6,572 nucleotides of DNA. It comes from Firmicutes bacterium UBA5473 (GTDB lineage: Bacteria > Bacillota > DTU084). The stretch spans positions 14,179-20,750 of the forward strand of contig DIQB01000018.1 of assembly GCA_002427165.1 (NCBI GenBank). Direction: 5' to 3'. How positions within the stretch are numbered: the first letter of the stretch is position 1; every line of letters begins with the position of its first letter. Below, in pieces: positions 5,196 through 6,572 of this stretch. The position numbers and the translations under genes were made by a program. Below the pieces are notes generated by a model. The model made no database searches, was not told where the DNA came from, and worked only from the letters and a program-made list of their open reading frames with translations.

Positions 5196-6494
5196 ATGAA
5201 AACCAAATATGCAATTGTAGGTATAGGTGTAAGGGGCCTGGGCATGTTTATCGAGCCCTTGGTGAAGGAATATAATGATGTAGCAGAGCTTGTAGCTCTA
5301 TGTGACCGGAATCCTAAACGGGCTCAGGTTGCAAACAATAGATTGGGTACAAATATACCAATTTATACAGACTTCGATGAGATGTTGGATAAAGAGGAGA
5401 TCGATAAGGTTATTGTTACCACCCGGGATAGCTATCATCATAAGTTTATCATTCGAGCTCTTGAGCGGGGCAAGGACGTGATCAGTGAGAAGCCTCTAAC
5501 AATTGATGCTGAAAGGTGTCAGGAAATTTTAGATGCGGAAAAGCGCACAGGCAAGAAGGTTACTGTTACTTTTAACTATCGGTTTACACCTTATGTTACT
5601 AAAATCAAGGAGCTTTTGAAACAAGATATCTTAGGCAAAATTTATTCAATTGATTTTCACTGGTATCTTGATACCCGCCACGGTGCAGATTATTATCGCC
5701 GCTGGCATGGGGAGATGAAAAATTCCGCAGGACTCTATGTTCATAAAGCCACTCACCATTTTGACCTTGTAAATTGGCTCTTAGATCAGGAACCCAGGCG
5801 CGTGTTTGCTTTGGGTAAACTCAATTTTTATGGAGCCAATCGCCAGCAGCGGGGAGAGCGCTGTCTTACCTGTGAGCATAGCGACAAATGTGAATTTTAT
5901 CTTGACCTGAAAACTGATCCTGCGCTCAAAGAGCTATATTTGGATACTGAGGACGGGGACGGCTACTTCCGTGATCGCTGCATCTTCGGAGATCGGATTG
6001 ATATCTACGATACCATGGCATCACTTGTGGACTTCAGTGGTGGTACTCAGATGTGCTATAGCCTCCATTCTTTCTCACCCTTTGAGGGCTGGAGAATGGC
6101 GATCAATGGTGAAAAAGGGAGATTGGATCTCTCTGCAGCCGAGAGTTTCTACCCCGAAAATAGCCCTAATTTCGTAGATCGCACAAACAATCTTGCGCAT
6201 CAAGATCCACTGAAGGTAGCACTGGGTATTGATGGGGAGGAGGAAAGCGATGTCATCCGCTTCTATCCTACCTACGGTGGCATGGAGCTAATCGAAGTTC
6301 CTCGGGTGAAGGGTGGACATGGTGGCGGCGATGTGAGACTGCGGGATATGCTCTTCCGTGGCTACAGTGAAGATCCCCTAGGCCATATGGCTAATAGCTG
6401 GGCCGGGGCTATGTCTCTTCTTGTAGGTGCAGCTTCCAACCAATCTATCAAAACAGGTCAACCAGTTACAATTTTAGAGATGGTGAAAAAATAA
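5196..6494 (+). CDS. Gfo/Idh/MocA-family NAD(P)-dependent oxidoreductase
   Basis: This 432-residue cytoplasmic protein is a probable dehydrogenase of a sugar, polyol or sugar acid. The N-terminal Rossmann fold has the dinucleotide motif GIGVRG (residues 9-14), an acidic/polar strand end at LCDRNP (35-40), and the family EKP motif (98-100) with the usual catalytic Lys99. The C-terminal substrate domain starts near FNYRFTP (126-132). The second catalytic motif is HKATHHFD (183-190), where most relatives have Asp-x-Gly-x-His followed by Asp; His187 and Asp190 are kept. An inserted segment carries Cys223, Cys226, Cys232 and perhaps Cys262, which could bind metal. A GGHGGGD stretch lies at 373-379. 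At 432 residues it is longer than the common 330-390, in line with this insert. No signal peptide or membrane segment is visible. It is preceded by a LacI-family gene, so a carbohydrate-related substrate is inferred, but no specific reaction can be named. Confidence 0.92.
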   Translation: MKTKYAIVGIGVRGLGMFIEPLVKEYNDVAELVALCDRNPKRAQVANNRLGTNIPIYTDFDEMLDKEEIDKVIVTTRDSYHHKFIIRALERGKDVISEKPLTIDAERCQEILDAEKRTGKKVTVTFNYRFTPYVTKIKELLKQDILGKIYSIDFHWYLDTRHGADYYRRWHGEMKNSAGLYVHKATHHFDLVNWLLDQEPRRVFALGKLNFYGANRQQRGERCLTCEHSDKCEFYLDLKTDPALKELYLDTEDGDGYFRDRCIFGDRIDIYDTMASLVDFSGGTQMCYSLHSFSPFEGWRMAINGEKGRLDLSAAESFYPENSPNFVDRTNNLAHQDPLKVALGIDGEEESDVIRFYPTYGGMELIEVPRVKGGHGGGDVRLRDMLFRGYSEDPLGHMANSWAGAMSLLVGAASNQSIKTGQPVTILEMVKK

Positions 6495-6499
6495 GACAG

Positions 6500-6525
6500 A
6501 GAAGGCGGCCAACTGGCCGCCTTCT
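6500..6525 (+). terminator. GC-rich hairpin after the oxidoreductase gene
   Basis: The arm 6500-6510 pairs perfectly with 6515-6525 around an AACT loop, giving an 11-base stem with GGCGGCC/GGCCGCC at its core. It starts 6 bases after the stop codon. The tail CTTCAATG has few T, so termination on the + strand may be imperfect or need help. On the opposite strand the stem is followed by a run ending in six T (complement of the A-run at 6486-6491), which would make a better terminator there. Confidence 0.7.
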
Positions 6526-6537
6526 TCAATGAAAGAA

Positions 6538-6554
6538 CCCTCCACAAAGGAGGG
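6538..6554. terminator. Second small hairpin near the window end
   Basis: CCCTCC (6538-6543) pairs with GGAGGG (6549-6554) around ACAAA. No T-run follows on the + strand; on the other strand the stem is followed by TTCTTTC. It may be the terminator of a convergent gene entering from the right, or part of a tandem bidirectional terminator. Too little sequence remains to decide. Confidence 0.45.
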
Positions 6555-6572
6555 ATTAAATTCTTGGCTGGG

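Overview
This window looks like chromosomal DNA from a Gram-positive-type bacterium, probably a Bacillota lineage such as Clostridia or Limnochordia. That placement is inferred from strong purine-rich ribosome-binding sites, GTG and TTG starts, tight gene packing and the protein types. The lineage cannot be fixed from the sequence alone. All five recognised genes lie on the + strand. I see no tRNA, rRNA, CRISPR array, insertion sequence or phage gene.

Bases 1-3684 are the end of a branched-chain amino-acid operon: leuC (3' part only), leuD, leuB and a citramalate synthase gene (cimA type). leuC and leuD are one base apart, leuD and leuB overlap by 8 bases, and cimA starts 14 bases after leuB. 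Together they imply two uses of the same isomerase and dehydrogenase. LeuCD and LeuB convert isopropylmalate towards leucine. They can also convert citramalate, made by CimA from pyruvate and acetyl-CoA, to 2-oxobutyrate for isoleucine without threonine. A long, nearly perfect hairpin (3728-3776) closes the operon.

Bases 3685-4198 are an AT-rich gap of about 500 bases. It holds the operon terminator, a 20-base inverted repeat just upstream of a perfect TATAAT, a second terminator-like hairpin with a T-rich tail, and then a likely promoter for the next gene. The stretch between the TATAAT and the second hairpin could be a small RNA or an attenuated leader.

Bases 4199-6494 are a two-gene unit: a LacI/GalR-family repressor and, four bases later, a Gfo/Idh/MocA-family NAD(P)-dependent oxidoreductase. 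This suggests a small sugar- or polyol-responsive unit, but the substrate cannot be read from the sequence. The start of the repressor gene is the most intriguing spot. A LacI-type operator-like palindrome with core AAGCGCTT abuts a textbook Shine-Dalgarno sequence, AAGGAGGTGA. That site is correctly spaced for an ATT codon, at exactly the residue where LacI-family proteins normally begin. Two tandem hairpins follow the oxidoreductase gene. I found no clear undescribed multi-gene system; the notable points are regulatory details and the divergent oxidoreductase.
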